A program made the translations under genes and the position numbers. The notes beneath the pieces were generated by a model. The model was not told the origin of the DNA and did not search any database. It worked only from the letters and a program-made list of their open reading frames with translations. This document shows positions 53,992 to 64,000 of a stretch of 64,000 bases of DNA, one piece after another (within the stretch, counting starts at the first letter, position 1; each line of letters begins with the position of its first letter). The stretch covers positions 108,527,310 through 108,591,309 of the forward strand of contig CM070876.1 of assembly GCA_036365515.1 (NCBI GenBank), given 5' to 3'. The DNA is from Torymus aiolomorphi. Lineage: Eukaryota; Arthropoda; Insecta; Hymenoptera; Torymidae.

Positions 53992-55506
53992 ATAAGTTGT
54001 TACGTATGGCTTCGTATTGCTTTCGATTCATTAATCGAGTCAGCTCGAAAATAGAGCGTACGACGTCGTCAAATTTAGGCGTTAGTCTTCTTTCTGTTCT
54101 TCAATCTCTACTAAGCCATCACACTCCGTGCTCTAAGGAGATAAGTGCTAGTGAGATTGAGAAAACCCGACTGTGTCTGATTTATCTAGTGCAAGCTGCG
54201 TATTTTAAACTTGGACTCCAAAAATTACAGAGAAAAGGTAAACTTTCAACGAAAAGTACACTTTCATCGTTAAACCCCATGTTACAAAATCATTTGCTCA
54301 GGGTGGGCGGCCGCCTCTCATTCGCTGCTCGAAGAAGACGCTAAGCATCCTCTTATTTTACCTGCTAAGTGTCATTTCACTACGTTGATAATTCAGGATG
54401 TTCATCAGCGTACTCTTCATAGTGGTGTTCAATTGACACTTGCCACACTCAGACGTCAGTATTGGTTAATTAAAGGACGATCTGAAGTCAAGAAAGTCAC
54501 CAGAACTTGCCTCGCATGCTCACGCCATGCCGCTCGAGTGCCAACTCAGTTAATGGGTGAGCTGCCAAAGGCTCGAGTGTGTCCCTCTCCGCCATTCGAG
54601 TGCTCAGGCGTCGATTACGCCGGCCCCATTCAGCTTCGTCTTACTAAGACTAGAGGAAAAGGCACCATGAAAGGTTACATAGCCGTCTTCATTTGTATGG
54701 CCACCAGAGCCGTACACATCGAGGTTGTCGAGGATTACTCTAGTGAAGCGTTCATCGCTGCTTTCCATCGATTTACCGCTCGCAGAGGTCATTGCAAAAA
54801 CTTATACTCTGACCAAGGTACAAACTACATAGGTGCAGATGCTCAACTAAAACAGATGCTCATAGCATCTTCATCATTTTCATTGCAAATCGTTATGTCA
54901 CTCGCGAAAGAAGGAACTTCATGGATTTTCAATCCCCCCAGTGCGCTTTACTTTGGTGGCATTTGGGAAGCCGCAGTTAAATCGGCGAAACATCGTATGC
55001 GCCGAGTCATTGGAGAAAAAGTTCTCACCTTTTCCGAACTCGCTACCCTCATGTGCCGAATTGAAGCCTGCCTAAATTCGAGACCTTTAACTGCTCTCAC
55101 TGATGATCCGTCTGACCTTGATTTCCTTTCACCGTCACATTTTCTTATACAGCGTTCGTCATTTTTAGTGCCTGAAGAAGACCTCACCGACGCCAATGTG
55201 CCTCCAGGAAAACGCTGGCTTTTAATCAGCCAGATGACGCAACATTTCTGAGCAAGGTGGTCCACAGAGTATTTGACGGCTCTACATTCACGTATGAAGT
55301 GGAGAGAGCCGCAACTCTCAGTCACCGTGGGCGAACTCGTTCTCGTTCGCAACGAGCTCACGCCACCATCCAAATGGCCCATTGCACGCATCACAGCCAT
55401 TCATCCATAGAGTGATGGCCTCACCCGTGTCGTCGAGGTTCGCACGACCACTACAACTCTTCGTCGCTCCATCGCCAAGGTCGTCCGTCTCCACCCTGCT
55501 GAATAA
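53928..55506 (+). pseudogene. pol (INT): BEL copy B integrase with DUF5641 C-terminus
   Basis: Zinc-binding part: HSGVQLTLATLRRQYWLIKG followed by CLACSRHAA. Core: D in CSGVDYAGPIQL, D in LYSDQGTNYIGA and E in YFGGIWEAAVKSAKHR. The C-terminal DUF5641-like segment (VLVRNELTPPSKWPIARI) ends at 55506. Frame breaks near 54340 and 55250, plus a stop near 55410. Separate open frames before 54340 cover the linker. Confidence 0.82.
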
Positions 55507-55540
55507 GGACCATTCGCCAGTTTGGCGAAAGTGGGCGGAA

Positions 55541-55852
55541 TGTTCGGGATTCAACGCGACCAGCCGAGAGCATTCCCCTACTCCGGCCACCTGTACATGC
55601 GTGAGAGAGCCATACCAGTCAGCGCTCTCCACGCATCTCCCTTACCGCCCCTCCTGTCAACCAAGACACGCCGACGGCACTTCGCAGTGCCGGCCGGCAC
55701 AGTTCTCGCGCGACGGCAGAAGAGACAGCAACCTACTGTACGCTAAGAGGCACAACGGACTTCTGCAATAAATCTCCACTTAATCTCTACACGAAAGTCT
55801 TATTAATTTTGAGCTCCTCCAGTCCACGATCCTCATCATTCAACGCAAAACA
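55541..55852 (+). repeat. BEL copy B 3' LTR
   Basis: 312 bp, TGTTCGGG to AAAACA. Followed by ATTCA; with the 5' end missing the duplication cannot be checked. Confidence 0.88.
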
Positions 55853-56193
55853 ATTCACAAAATATTTTTTATATAACCATTATTGAAGAAAACTATAGTT
55901 ATATTAATTTTAATACAATATGTTCTTTTTTTCATTTTTTTACTATTAACTGAAAGATTAACAGAAATATTACATTGAATAAAATCATTATTTAATTTTT
56001 TATGTGCACACAAGATGTCTGTTTCAAAGAGAAACGACAACGTCAATCAATTAACGAGAAGGATTTTTGAAATTACTGTAATATGTTACAGGTACGTTAA
56101 ATTTGGATTAAAAAATCAACACAAAAGTTAATCTCATTAATTAAAATAAATATTTTTCAATACTTTTTTGACAGGGTAGACATAATTGAATAC
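55853..56193. other. No gene seen; AT-rich
   Basis: Spacer between the BEL LTR and the Penelope-like element. Nothing recognised. Confidence 0.5.
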
Positions 56194-56664
56194 TATTTTT
56201 GTATAATGCAGCTAATGGTAGATTTCTTCTAATATCACAAATTCTTGAAGCTAATGGCCAAATTTACTACCACTCCGGTGTTACTAATTAAAAGGTGATT
56301 AATAAAACAACACCATTTTTTTCTTTTTATCCATCAACATTTCGGACAATTTTATTTTTGTCTCTCTTCAGGTATCTAATATATACAACAGTTGTTAATA
56401 TTATTATAATAATTTCCAACAGAGAAATATTTTTCACATGAAATAAATAAAACAGAATACAAAACTTATAATCAAAATGTTAAAATACCAAGTTTTACGT
56501 GGAAAACAGTCCACCCGTCAATAGTCACATAACCATTATTTCTCTTTATATAGTCTAATATTTAAATAAGTGTGTATAATAAGGGGTTCACTAATAGAGT
56601 TCGAGAACAGGAAGAGATATTAGACACACACGTCTGCGAATACGATGGATAGTGTACCGCACAT
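56194..56664 (-). repeat. Penelope terminal direct repeat, downstream copy
   Basis: Shares TTTTTGTATAATGCAGCTAA through GATGGATAGTGTACCGCAC with 59466-59976, with small differences and a 25-bp gap near 56595. Confidence 0.85.
56329..56371 (-). ncRNA. Hammerhead-like ribozyme motif, diverged copy
   Basis: Minus strand CTGAAGA, then a stem II (AGACAA / TTGTCC, one mismatch) with an A/T loop, then CGAAA. The segment after GAAA (TGTTGATGG) is less palindromic than in the other copy. Confidence 0.4.
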
Positions 56665-56724
56665 AGCTCTACTAGTCATATGCTCCTAATACCTGCTCGT
56701 CTACAATACTTAGTTATTCTAATT

Positions 56725-57252
56725 CTAAGAGGACAAAAATTCGACATTATTAATCAAAATACTGTATTCCTTTGGTAATTTTGTAATTTCAAATTGTTTC
56801 TTCATAAAATTTTTTTGCGTATGTATATATAAAGCTTCTGTGAACAATCTTTTACCGGTGTTCAATTCTGTATCTAAAATTTTTACGCCTTGAAAATTTA
56901 TATTATGTGAGTTCTCTGTTTTATGAATAAATAATGAAGAACTTTTATCCCCATCACAATATTTTTTATGATGTTCTTTTGTTCTAACGCCTAGACGTCT
57001 ACATGTCTGTCCTACGTAGGACGCATTACAATTTTCACAATTAATTTTATAAATAACATTAGACTTATTACATTTTTTATTCTTATCCTTGTCTAATATT
57101 ATAACATTATTCAATTTATTATTCATGTTAAATACTACATTTGTGTTAAGGCGTTTAAAAAAATTTTTTGTGAAGCCTTCTAATTCTTTAACAAAACGTA
57201 AACTTACAAAAGTCTTATTAACACTAATACTTTCAGGTGAGGAACTAGACAT
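56725..57252 (-). CDS. Penelope C-terminal GIY-YIG endonuclease domain
   Basis: About 175 residues. VIYKINCENCNASYVGQTCR is the GIY-YIG motif with the Penelope-type Cys pair in front; then R in LGVRTKEHHKKYC and a conserved E in LFTEALYIHTQ. The nuclease nicks target DNA for reverse transcription. It is separated from the RT frame by a stop or shift near 57290. Confidence 0.82.
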   Translation of the reverse strand: MSSSSPESISVNKTFVSLRFVKELEGFTKNFFKRLNTNVVFNMNNKLNNVIILDKDKNKKCNKSNVIYKINCENCNASYVGQTCRRLGVRTKEHHKKYCDGDKSSSLFIHKTENSHNINFQGVKILDTELNTGKRLFTEALYIHTQKNFMKKQFEITKLPKEYSILINNVEFLSS

Positions 57253-57331
57253 CGAATAAATCTTTTTTAGTCTTTTTTTTATATAGAAGCTAAGTAAATC
57301 TAGTGGATAATTATTATATTTTAAGACACCT

Positions 57332-58428
57332 TCAATGAAAAAAATATTTTTTTTTGTGACAGGATTTATGCGACAGCTTTATTGCCCGATCAACCAAACT
57401 ATAAATAATCGCAATTTTATTCACCAAAGGATGGTGAGAATTAAAATTGAGATATCTGCCAGAAAAAGTAGGTTTTCTATACCAATTCGTTATAATATGT
57501 CTCTGATCATTAATCATTATTTTTAAATCCAGAAAACTAATACTATTATTTTTGAATCTTTCTACTGTAAACTGCAAGTTTTTATCATACAAATTAAAGA
57601 CGTCTAAGGTATGTTCTATGTCATTCTTTTGTATGCATAATATAATATCATCTACATACCGAAAATAAAACAAAAGCTTGGAATGTAATTTGTTTATGCA
57701 ATGTAATTCTAGATCCTCCATAACAATATCAGATAAAATAGGACTAATCCGGTTTCCCATAGCACAACCAAAAATTTGTCTATAAAATTTTTCATTAAAC
57801 TGAAAAAAATTATTATTTAATATGAACTTAATAACCTTAATAAATTCAGAGCAATTCAGATTGATTTTATGATACAATTAGTGCCATCTCTTTTCTATAG
57901 CATTGTACACCAAATATTCAGGTACATTTGTGAATAAACTGACAACATCAAAGCTAATAATTTCGTAGTCGTGCGGAATTAGAATATTATCAATTTTTTT
58001 CTTTTAGTTTTTCACTATTGTCAATATGAGAAAACGGAGCTTTTAAGTAATTTTGTAAGAATTTTGCGAAAAATTTGGAATAAAATAAGAAGGTGAATTT
58101 ATGTTAGAGATAACGGGTCGAACTGGGAAACCCGTTTTATGTATTTTAATCAACCCATATGCTTTGGAAATGTTAAATATTTGTAAAACTGGTTCTAAGT
58201 TTTTCCATTATATATGAAGTCGATTTTGTTTAACCATTTTGTCAATTCATTAGCTTTCCTTTCTAACGAAGATAGAGGATTTGACTTGATTTTTTCATAA
58301 TATTTTTTATCACCAAATAACGATTCTACTTTTTTATTATACGATGCTTTTGTAATAATCACTGTGGCATTTCCTTTATCAGCTCTTGTTATTAAAATAT
58401 CCTGATTTCGATTAAAAAAATATTTAGT
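57332..58428 (-). pseudogene. Penelope reverse transcriptase
   Basis: Frame 57877-57332 contains GCAMGNRISPILSDIVMEDL and the catalytic YFRYVDDIILCIQ. A preceding segment in another frame (about 58000-57880) contains SFDVVSLFTNVP, motif A of the RT. Upstream, about 58428-58000 is scattered over frames. Catalytic residues are intact but the reading frame is not. Confidence 0.8.
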
Positions 58429-58926
58429 TTAAACTAAATCCATTTTAAGTTGCTTATCAACATGTGAATGAATCGATAACTCTTTATTATAAAATTTTTT
58501 TATAACATTAAGAAAAATACCTCTTATTTTCGGGATCTTTTCATTTTCTGGATAACTTTTAAGGAAAGCTTCAAAATTCTTAACAAAACTTAGTGCCAGT
58601 CTATCGTCGAATCTATTATTAAAGTTAAACTTTTCGCCTAGCTTTAATATATCATTGACATAAGAAGGTAGTTCAATATCCGAAAAATTGACACACCATT
58701 TTTCTGCTTTCAAAGTCGAATCCAAGGGGTCGACAACCTGTGTGTTGTTATTTCGGAGATTGACCCCTACTTTAATCGCTGAATCTCCTCTATATCTATC
58801 TCTTTCTAATTCACATTTATATTTTTTGAAATAAATGCCATTGAGTTTTCTATCTAATTTAATGTTCACTTTATCCATAATAAAAATAAGTTTACTTTTG
58901 TAATATTGCATAAATAATATAATCAA
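58429..58926 (-). CDS. Penelope N-terminal region of the polyprotein
   Basis: 165 residues containing DRLALSFVKNFEAFLKSY, the N-terminal helix-rich segment that precedes the RT domain in this family. Open; it ends just before the broken RT segment. Confidence 0.6.
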   Translation of the reverse strand: MIILFMQYYKSKLIFIMDKVNIKLDRKLNGIYFKKYKCELERDRYRGDSAIKVGVNLRNNNTQVVDPLDSTLKAEKWCVNFSDIELPSYVNDILKLGEKFNFNNRFDDRLALSFVKNFEAFLKSYPENEKIPKIRGIFLNVIKKFYNKELSIHSHVDKQLKMDLV

Positions 58927-58937
58927 ATCATTTCCAA

Positions 58938-59435
58938 CTACCTTTCTATGTCACACACTATTTTGTTAATTTCTTTATTATTTTTATAAACTTGAGAATG
59001 TAAATCACAAATTTCTATATTTAACATTCGAAACATTAGATAATCAATAAGTTTATTCTGTTTATATTTACAAATATGAGAGAACATATGATTGTTCTTT
59101 ATATTCTTTGTAATAAAATTTAAATGGTTAGGTAAAACTTGATAAAACCGGCATTTAATGAGAAATTTTATACGTTCTCTCAACTCATTTTCTTTATATA
59201 ACATTTTAGTTAATTTGTAATGTAATTTTCTAATATCAAAACCAAAAATCAAAAATACTAGATGCATTATTAAATTAAGTTTAAAATCTTTTCGATTTTT
59301 TAAAAAATAAATCAAGAGTTCTTTTTTTGTCTCATGTTGATTTAACATACGTGTTGTATCCCTTCGAAGTTGCAGTTGAAGGTTCAATGTGTTTTCCATG
59401 GCGAAGTGAAGGTGGTAGTGCTGGATGATGTGCAC
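58938..59435 (-). CDS. Upstream frame of the Penelope-like element
   Basis: 165 residues, Lys/Asn/Leu-rich, helical (MENTLNLQLQLRRDTTRMLN). Lies between the upstream repeat and the RT polyprotein and is probably its N-terminal extension, separated by a stop. No motif recognised. Confidence 0.45.
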   Translation of the reverse strand: MHIIQHYHLHFAMENTLNLQLQLRRDTTRMLNQHETKKELLIYFLKNRKDFKLNLIMHLVFLIFGFDIRKLHYKLTKMLYKENELRERIKFLIKCRFYQVLPNHLNFITKNIKNNHMFSHICKYKQNKLIDYLMFRMLNIEICDLHSQVYKNNKEINKIVCDIER

Positions 59436-59465
59436 TTCAAAAACGTGTATTAGGCCAAAAGTTGC

Positions 59466-59976
59466 GTATTTTTGTATAATGCAGCTAATGGTAGATTTCT
59501 TCTAATATCACAAATTCTTGAAGCTAATGGCCAAATTTACTACCACTCCGGTGTTATTAATTAAAAGGTGATTAATAAAACAACACCATTTTTTTCTTTT
59601 TATCCGTCGACGTTTCGGACAATTTTATTTTTGTCCCTCTTCAGGTATCTAATATATACAACAGTTGTTAATATTATTATACTAATTTCCAACAGAGAAA
59701 TATTTTTCACATGAAATAAATATAACAGAATACAAAACTTACAATCAAAATGTTAAAAGTCCAAGTGTTACGTGGAAAACAGTCCACCCGTCAATAGTCA
59801 CATAACCATTATTTCTCTTTATATAGTCTAATATTTAAATATGTGCGTGTAATAAGGGGTGTAAACGTACATACATAAGACAGTATATGTAAGTAGGTGG
59901 GGCACAGCCCACTAACAGAGTTCGAGAACGGGAAGAGGTATTATTATCTGCGAATACGATGGATAGTGTACCGCAC
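59466..59976 (-). repeat. Penelope terminal direct repeat, upstream copy
   Basis: Direct partner of 56194-56664, 511 bp, including the hammerhead-like motif. Confidence 0.85.
59601..59643 (-). ncRNA. Hammerhead-like ribozyme motif in the Penelope repeat
   Basis: Minus strand CTGAAGA (fits CUGANGA), stem II GGACAA / TTGTCC closing an A/T-rich loop, then CGAAAC, then the 8-bp self-complementary CGTCGACG and ATA as a possible NUH site. Penelope-like elements are known to carry such motifs with very short stem III. Stem I complementarity is not evident, so activity is unproven. Confidence 0.5.
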
Positions 59977-60420
59977 CAGAGATGAATAGAGAGATTGCCA
60001 GCGCCCCGGAAAAAAGTGAGGCAGACTTCTGCGCGCGGCGCGCTGCTGCCTCTTGGGGCCAAAGTAGCGAAGCATGTCCACAATTTCGTGATTGGTCGTT
60101 GAAACGTGTACACGCGGCGCGGGGCGTAGCAAGCGGGAGACAACGGCTCGGCGGCTCAGTGCGCGTGCACCGGTCATATGTATACACGAGCGACCTAGCG
60201 GCGCGCCCCGCGCTCGCCGTCTGTTTACTTCTCCCGCAACAATCCGAATTCGGCCGAGCGGCCTGACAACCGCCGCTCGGTCGTGCATTTGTATATTGTA
60301 TACACGCAAATTAATGAAATTGTAAACTTTAAACTGTAAAACTCAAATTCTAATTCACAACCTAAGCCCGAAGGGGAGAAGATGAACATAAACGATTTCA
60401 GTGTTAGACATTGACATAGT
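59977..60420. other. GC-rich non-coding stretch
   Basis: Open on both strands because of composition (60000-60280). No domain recognised; could be a CpG-rich relic adjoining the element. Confidence 0.4.
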
Positions 60421-60515
60421 AGCGGAGCCATGGTGGCTAAGGCGTGCGGCTACTTTTGCCATAATCTTTTGGATCCACGTTCAATCCCGACTCAATATAT
60501 GTTCTTTTTTTTCTC
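60421..60515 (+). repeat. tRNA-derived SINE-like unit or tRNA pseudogene
   Basis: Contains an A-box-like TGGTGGCTAAGGCGTGCGG and a B-box-like GTTCAATCCCGACTC at tRNA-like spacing, followed by a T-run (GTTCTTTTTTTTC) able to end polymerase III transcription. A full cloverleaf with paired acceptor stem was not found. Confidence 0.5.
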
Positions 60516-61610
60516 GTGCATAATTTTTTTCATTACATTATTGTAACACAACATACAGAATTTTCACCTTTTTATCATTTGATTATCATTCTCTAGTAGA
60601 ATTGATGTTTTAATTTATATTTTAAAGAAAATTTTATATTCTAAATAAATTAATTCACCAAGAGTAAACTCATTAAAAATATCGTTATATTTATTTTTTG
60701 CAATAATATCCCTATCCAATTTATATGTAAAATGTAATCAATCACGGTCAAGATAAACTTTGTTAAGGATTAAGCAGGATAAAAAAAGTATCGTTGACCA
60801 AGCAAGTTCAATTTCAGAAATACATATTATATACTCATTCCCATTCTCTAATCCCTATAGAACATACGTTATTTGTTCTAAAAGTAAGTTTTTATTAATA
60901 TTATTTATTAAGTGGTAATCAACAAGTAAGCGTATAATATAAAAAGCATTTTTAATCGGCCGAAAATGCATAAAGGCTATTCTCAAAAAATATGCTTGTG
61001 CTTCCAATTGTTTTATTTAAGCCTCAAAGATAATCCTGCATAAGATTTGCATTTACATTTGGGACTTAATGAAAACACCATTTTCCTCTGAATTATAATC
61101 AATAATAGTGTATAACATAAGAAAATGGTATTATATTATACACATTTTTTACTCTAGTAGAGTTGAAATTTAATAATTCGAAAAAATCATATTTTATTCA
61201 ATGTAACAACTCTTCTGTAAAATAAATAATTATGTACATGTTTTTACAGCGATTTCGTCATTTACTCGATTTTCCATACTCTATTTTTTAATCTATTTAA
61301 AATATAAGTAATCGCCAAGACTTCTGCCTTTTCCATATAAATTCTTCAAAATATTTAAATGTAAAAAGTTATTAAATGGCGTTAATCATATAAGAGAAGG
61401 CAAACTTTTTAACATTCTTTCGAAAAATCTCTTATATTGATATTTTCGTACTTCTCAAAATGGTTGCAAACAATTTAGAAAATTCCGATAATCTCTTAAA
61501 TAATATCGTGCGAACCATTCAATATTTTTTGAAGCTGTGTTTCTTATTTTCAAGGCGATATTTTAGTAGAGAAATAATCAAACCAGCTGCATTAAAAGCT
61601 AATGAATAAT

Positions 61611-61820
61611 ATTAGTTGAAATTTCAATTAATTACTCAGTTTAATTTAAAATTAAAATTTCAATCGTTATTTAAACCCCAGTTTAATTAATAACTAAAAA
61701 TTCAATCGTTAACTAGACCTGCGTTCAATTCAGAATTAAAATTTCAATCATTAATTAAACGAGCGTCTAATTAAGAATTAAAGTTTGAATCGTTTATTAA
61801 ACCAGTATTTAATTAAGTTT
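61611..61820. repeat. About 42-bp AT-rich repeat array
   Basis: Four units of (T/A)TTAAAATTTCAATCGTTA..TAAACC..GTTTAATTAA, diverged. Confidence 0.65.
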
Positions 61821-62154
61821 CTTCGGACCTAATTCTGCAGTAAAAGCGTAGTCCTAAATTCAATTATTTAAGATACGAAAACGGTGAAACAAATCTCTAA
61901 AAGTAGACACTAAAAGCTCAAATTTAAGCCATGATTCGTTACAAAATTTTGATTTTTCAGGAAGTTACAATCAATCAAAGATAACGTAAGAAAATATTTA
62001 AAATGTATGTTTAGTTTAACTGATTAAATGAATTGCATTTTTAGCGTTTGTTTACTCGACGATCGTGACACATAGACGTAAATTCGTGTTTTCGGCCGTG
62101 ATTCTTTACAAGGACTTTACAGTTACTGCTCGGGGATATCGCATTCGACTTCAA

Positions 62155-62345
62155 AATCCATTAAACGATTAAAATGAATTCTTAATTAAACGCTGCCTTA
62201 ATTAACGATTGCAATTTTAATTATTAATTAACCGATATGAACTTAATTAACGGCTTATTTAACAATTGAAATTTTTATTATTAATTAAACCCGGGGTTTT
62301 ATTAATGATTGAAATTTCAATTTTGAATTAATAATGGTATAATTA
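62155..62345. repeat. Inverted counterpart of the 61.6-kb array
   Basis: Units such as AATTAACGATTGCAATTTTAAT are reverse complements of the first array's ATTAAAATTTCAATCGTTA. Confidence 0.6.
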
Positions 62346-62740
62346 CAACCCCGGGCATTATATTATCTCGATCAGAATATTAGATTAGTCCAATTATTAT
62401 TATCCATCCATAATATTCTGCTTTAAAGTGTTTGGCTATCTTTTTTTCGTTGACAGCGAGTCGACAAGATTTTACATTGTAGAAAAAAAACTTTAGATTC
62501 AAGACTTTTAATGTATTTATTATTTTTTAAATAAAAAAATTTTTAAAAACCTTTTACAGATTATGATGTACGCATATTAGCGTAATTTTTTGCAGGGATG
62601 TTTTGAATATCATATGACAGTATTATTACGGTCACAAGAGTTTATACAATGTTATTTTCTATAATTTATCCGTTATTACAATTTTTGGTTATCATTTTTG
62701 CACAGTCTAAAAAAATAACTTGCTACATTTTTTCTGGACT

Positions 62741-63176
62741 TTAAACGGTTTGTGCTTTCTTGGAAATCCATCGCGCACGCGATCGCGAGCTACGGCGGCT
62801 CGGCATGAGCGCGCGCGTTTGTTGTGTTTACGTGTTTGGCGGGTTAAAGAGCTTGCGTTTGTTTTTATCCGGGTGCTCAGATGCGTGTCGCGTGAAAAAT
62901 TAGTCTTCAGAGTAGTGCAGTGATAGCGATATTTCTAGTGCGTGAGATAAGTAATCAAGTGTATGAAAGTGTCATTAGTGCGAATTTCATGTGCACTTTC
63001 TAAATATTGTGATAGTTTTTAGCTACCGCCGAAATGGTTAACTTTTTGTAGGTTATCGATTGCGTTTGTTTTATTTATCATCCGAACTACGCTATTGGAC
63101 GTACTCTTGTGCAGTGTTTATTATAATGTAGGGTATTAAGATACTTTTTTTAAAAGTGTGTGAAAGTGTTAAGACT
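62741..63176 (+). promoter_or_regulatory. GC-rich promoter-like stretch upstream of the THAP-like ORF
   Basis: A sharp GC/CpG rise at 62760-62840 (CGCGCACGCGATCGCGAGC) within AT-rich DNA, followed by several initiator-like words (AGTCTTCAGAGTAGTGCAGT). Promoter role is inferred. Confidence 0.3.
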
Positions 63177-63320
63177 ATGGCGCAAAAGCAAGAGACGATC
63201 TACGATCGATGCCAATACTTGCATTGCAACAATAGGAATTGTGATGGTCACCATTTGTTCCGATTCCCTGCTCAAAAGGAAAGGCAAAAACAATTACAGT
63301 GGATAGAACATTCAGATTAG
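63177..63320 (+). CDS. 47-residue THAP-like zinc-finger ORF
   Basis: Starts MAQKQETIYDRCQYLHCNNR. It has C-x4-C, then GHHLFRFPAQKERQKQLQWI, matching the first half of THAP domains (C2CH DNA-binding finger; F-x-F-P and W-I landmarks). A TAG follows HSD. The second Cys-His pair is absent, so it is a truncated finger or a first exon whose continuation I cannot place. Confidence 0.45.
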   Translation: MAQKQETIYDRCQYLHCNNRNCDGHHLFRFPAQKERQKQLQWIEHSD

Positions 63321-64000
63321 TGCAGTACTATTTTCTTGTTGGATAAATCTCATTTAGATAAATATATATATGACTTATATAAGATTTACTAAATAAAACA
63401 AAATCTATTTACTTAAATAAGAAAATATCATTTTAAGATAGTTGTATTGTAAATAATTATTTTGTAAGTCTAATCTAGTACCTATAAATTTCGTTAATCA
63501 GATAGCTTCCATTTAATCCAAGAAATGTGCTTTATGAATAATTTTTAAAGCAATTAATTTTAATTAAGTACATACTTTTTGCTTTATTTATTTTAATCTT
63601 GTGATTTTCTTTATGAATTGTAATAATTTTTTTACGCGTTCAATTTTGTGTAAGTTAGTAGATTTAGACTTCCTGCAGTTGTTTTTTCTAAACATTTTTA
63701 ATTAATTGAAACATATTAATAAACACCTGTATATCGTCGGTTGAGTGGAACAAGGTACCAACTCAGGCGAGCGCGTTAACAGGTACCAACTCACACGGTA
63801 CGCTTTTTAATATCTTAGCAAGCTATTAAAGAGGCCAACAAATATTCCACAAAAAAGCGATTAAAGTAGAAAAGGAGAAGTTTAATTTAAGATGAGAATC
63901 GTTGAAACCGTTCGATTCTGTGCAAAGTTACATGCATTTGAAAGTGCAAAGAATGACAAAAAATGAGCGATTTTTTCCCAAATCCACGTAATACTTTACA
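63321..64000. other. No gene seen; AT-rich with one short direct repeat
   Basis: AGGTACCAACTCA occurs twice near 63755 and 63781. Nothing else. Confidence 0.5.

Larger units (their letters stand above)
49888..55852 (+). mobile_element. BEL/Pao retrotransposon copy B, lacks 5' LTR
   Basis: Begins abruptly at ACCGTGGGAACGTTAGCAGA, which lies inside the leader of copies A and C. It contains gag to integrase in order and a complete 3' LTR. Multiple frame breaks; not autonomous. Confidence 0.88.
56194..59976 (-). mobile_element. Penelope-like element, minus strand, with direct terminal repeats
   Basis: RT of the Penelope type plus a GIY-YIG nuclease domain, flanked by direct repeats (56194-56664 and 59466-59976) that resemble the pseudo-LTRs of partial tandem Penelope copies. 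The coding region is broken, so inactive. Confidence 0.85.
60516..62740. other. No gene seen; AT-rich
   Basis: Apart from the two repeat arrays listed, nothing recognised. Open frames are short. Confidence 0.5.

Noticed and set aside
59977..60330. Overlapping Arg/Ala-rich frames
   Set aside because: GC-rich on both strands, no domain, no codon bias; likely composition.

Overview
The window is nuclear DNA of an arthropod, most likely an insect. It is AT-rich between islands of degraded transposable elements, has GT-AG introns of 60-80 bp, carries fragments of animal genes (an SF3A3 splicing-factor pseudogene, MYND-type exons, a THAP-like zinc finger), and holds an arthropod-typical mix of BEL/Pao, Ty3/gypsy, Penelope-like, Tc1/mariner and Maverick/Polinton elements. 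Order or species cannot be fixed from the sequence. No intact host gene is visible; the window is a nest of mobile DNA.

Layout. 1-5.4 kb: mostly non-coding, with two candidate exons (MYND finger) and a gag relic of an LTR retrotransposon. 5.4-17.9 kb: a nearly complete but dead Maverick/Polinton of the adintovirus-like kind. Its virion genes run leftward (major capsid, penton-like, adenovirus-type protease, hydrophobic basic virion protein, parvovirus-type phospholipase A2). An ATPase, a conserved two-part protein, a small glycine/proline-containing protein and a chromodomain integrase run rightward. A small ssDNA-binding-like gene and a spliced protein-primed-type DNA polymerase B run leftward, and related small exonuclease-like genes point outward at both ends. 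17.9-21.8 kb: BEL copy A, inserted into the right-hand small gene. 22.2-26.3 kb: SF3A3 pseudogene, a hairpin element and a family of alternating inverted AT-rich repeats. 26.3-34.8 kb: a complete Ty3/gypsy element on the minus strand with a 4-bp target duplication and LTRs of unequal length. 34.8-42 kb: fold-back elements, a 337-bp repeat pair whose central hairpin is inverted between copies, and AT-rich DNA. 42.1-45.3 kb: a Tc1/mariner-type element with 1-kb inverted arms. 45.5-55.9 kb: two BEL copies (C minus, B plus) head to head. 56.2-60 kb: a Penelope-like element with direct terminal repeats holding a hammerhead-like motif. 60-64 kb: a tRNA-derived SINE-like unit, inverted AT-rich arrays and a THAP-like mini-ORF behind a GC-rich, promoter-like stretch.

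How the genes work together. The Polinton has all modules of a virus-like self-synthesising transposon: capsid formation, maturation protease, genome-packaging ATPase, polymerase and integrase. They are organised from divergent TATA promoters with a recurring ATCAGT-like initiator. Nearly every module carries a stop, a frameshift or a lost catalytic residue, so the copy is an inactive genomic fossil. The strongest leads are the outward-facing paralogous small genes of the Polinton, the TATA boxes fused to upstream stop codons, the flip/flop hairpin pair at 36.8 and 39.8 kb, the extra protease-like ORF at the env position of the gypsy element, and the repeating dyad sites in its LTRs.
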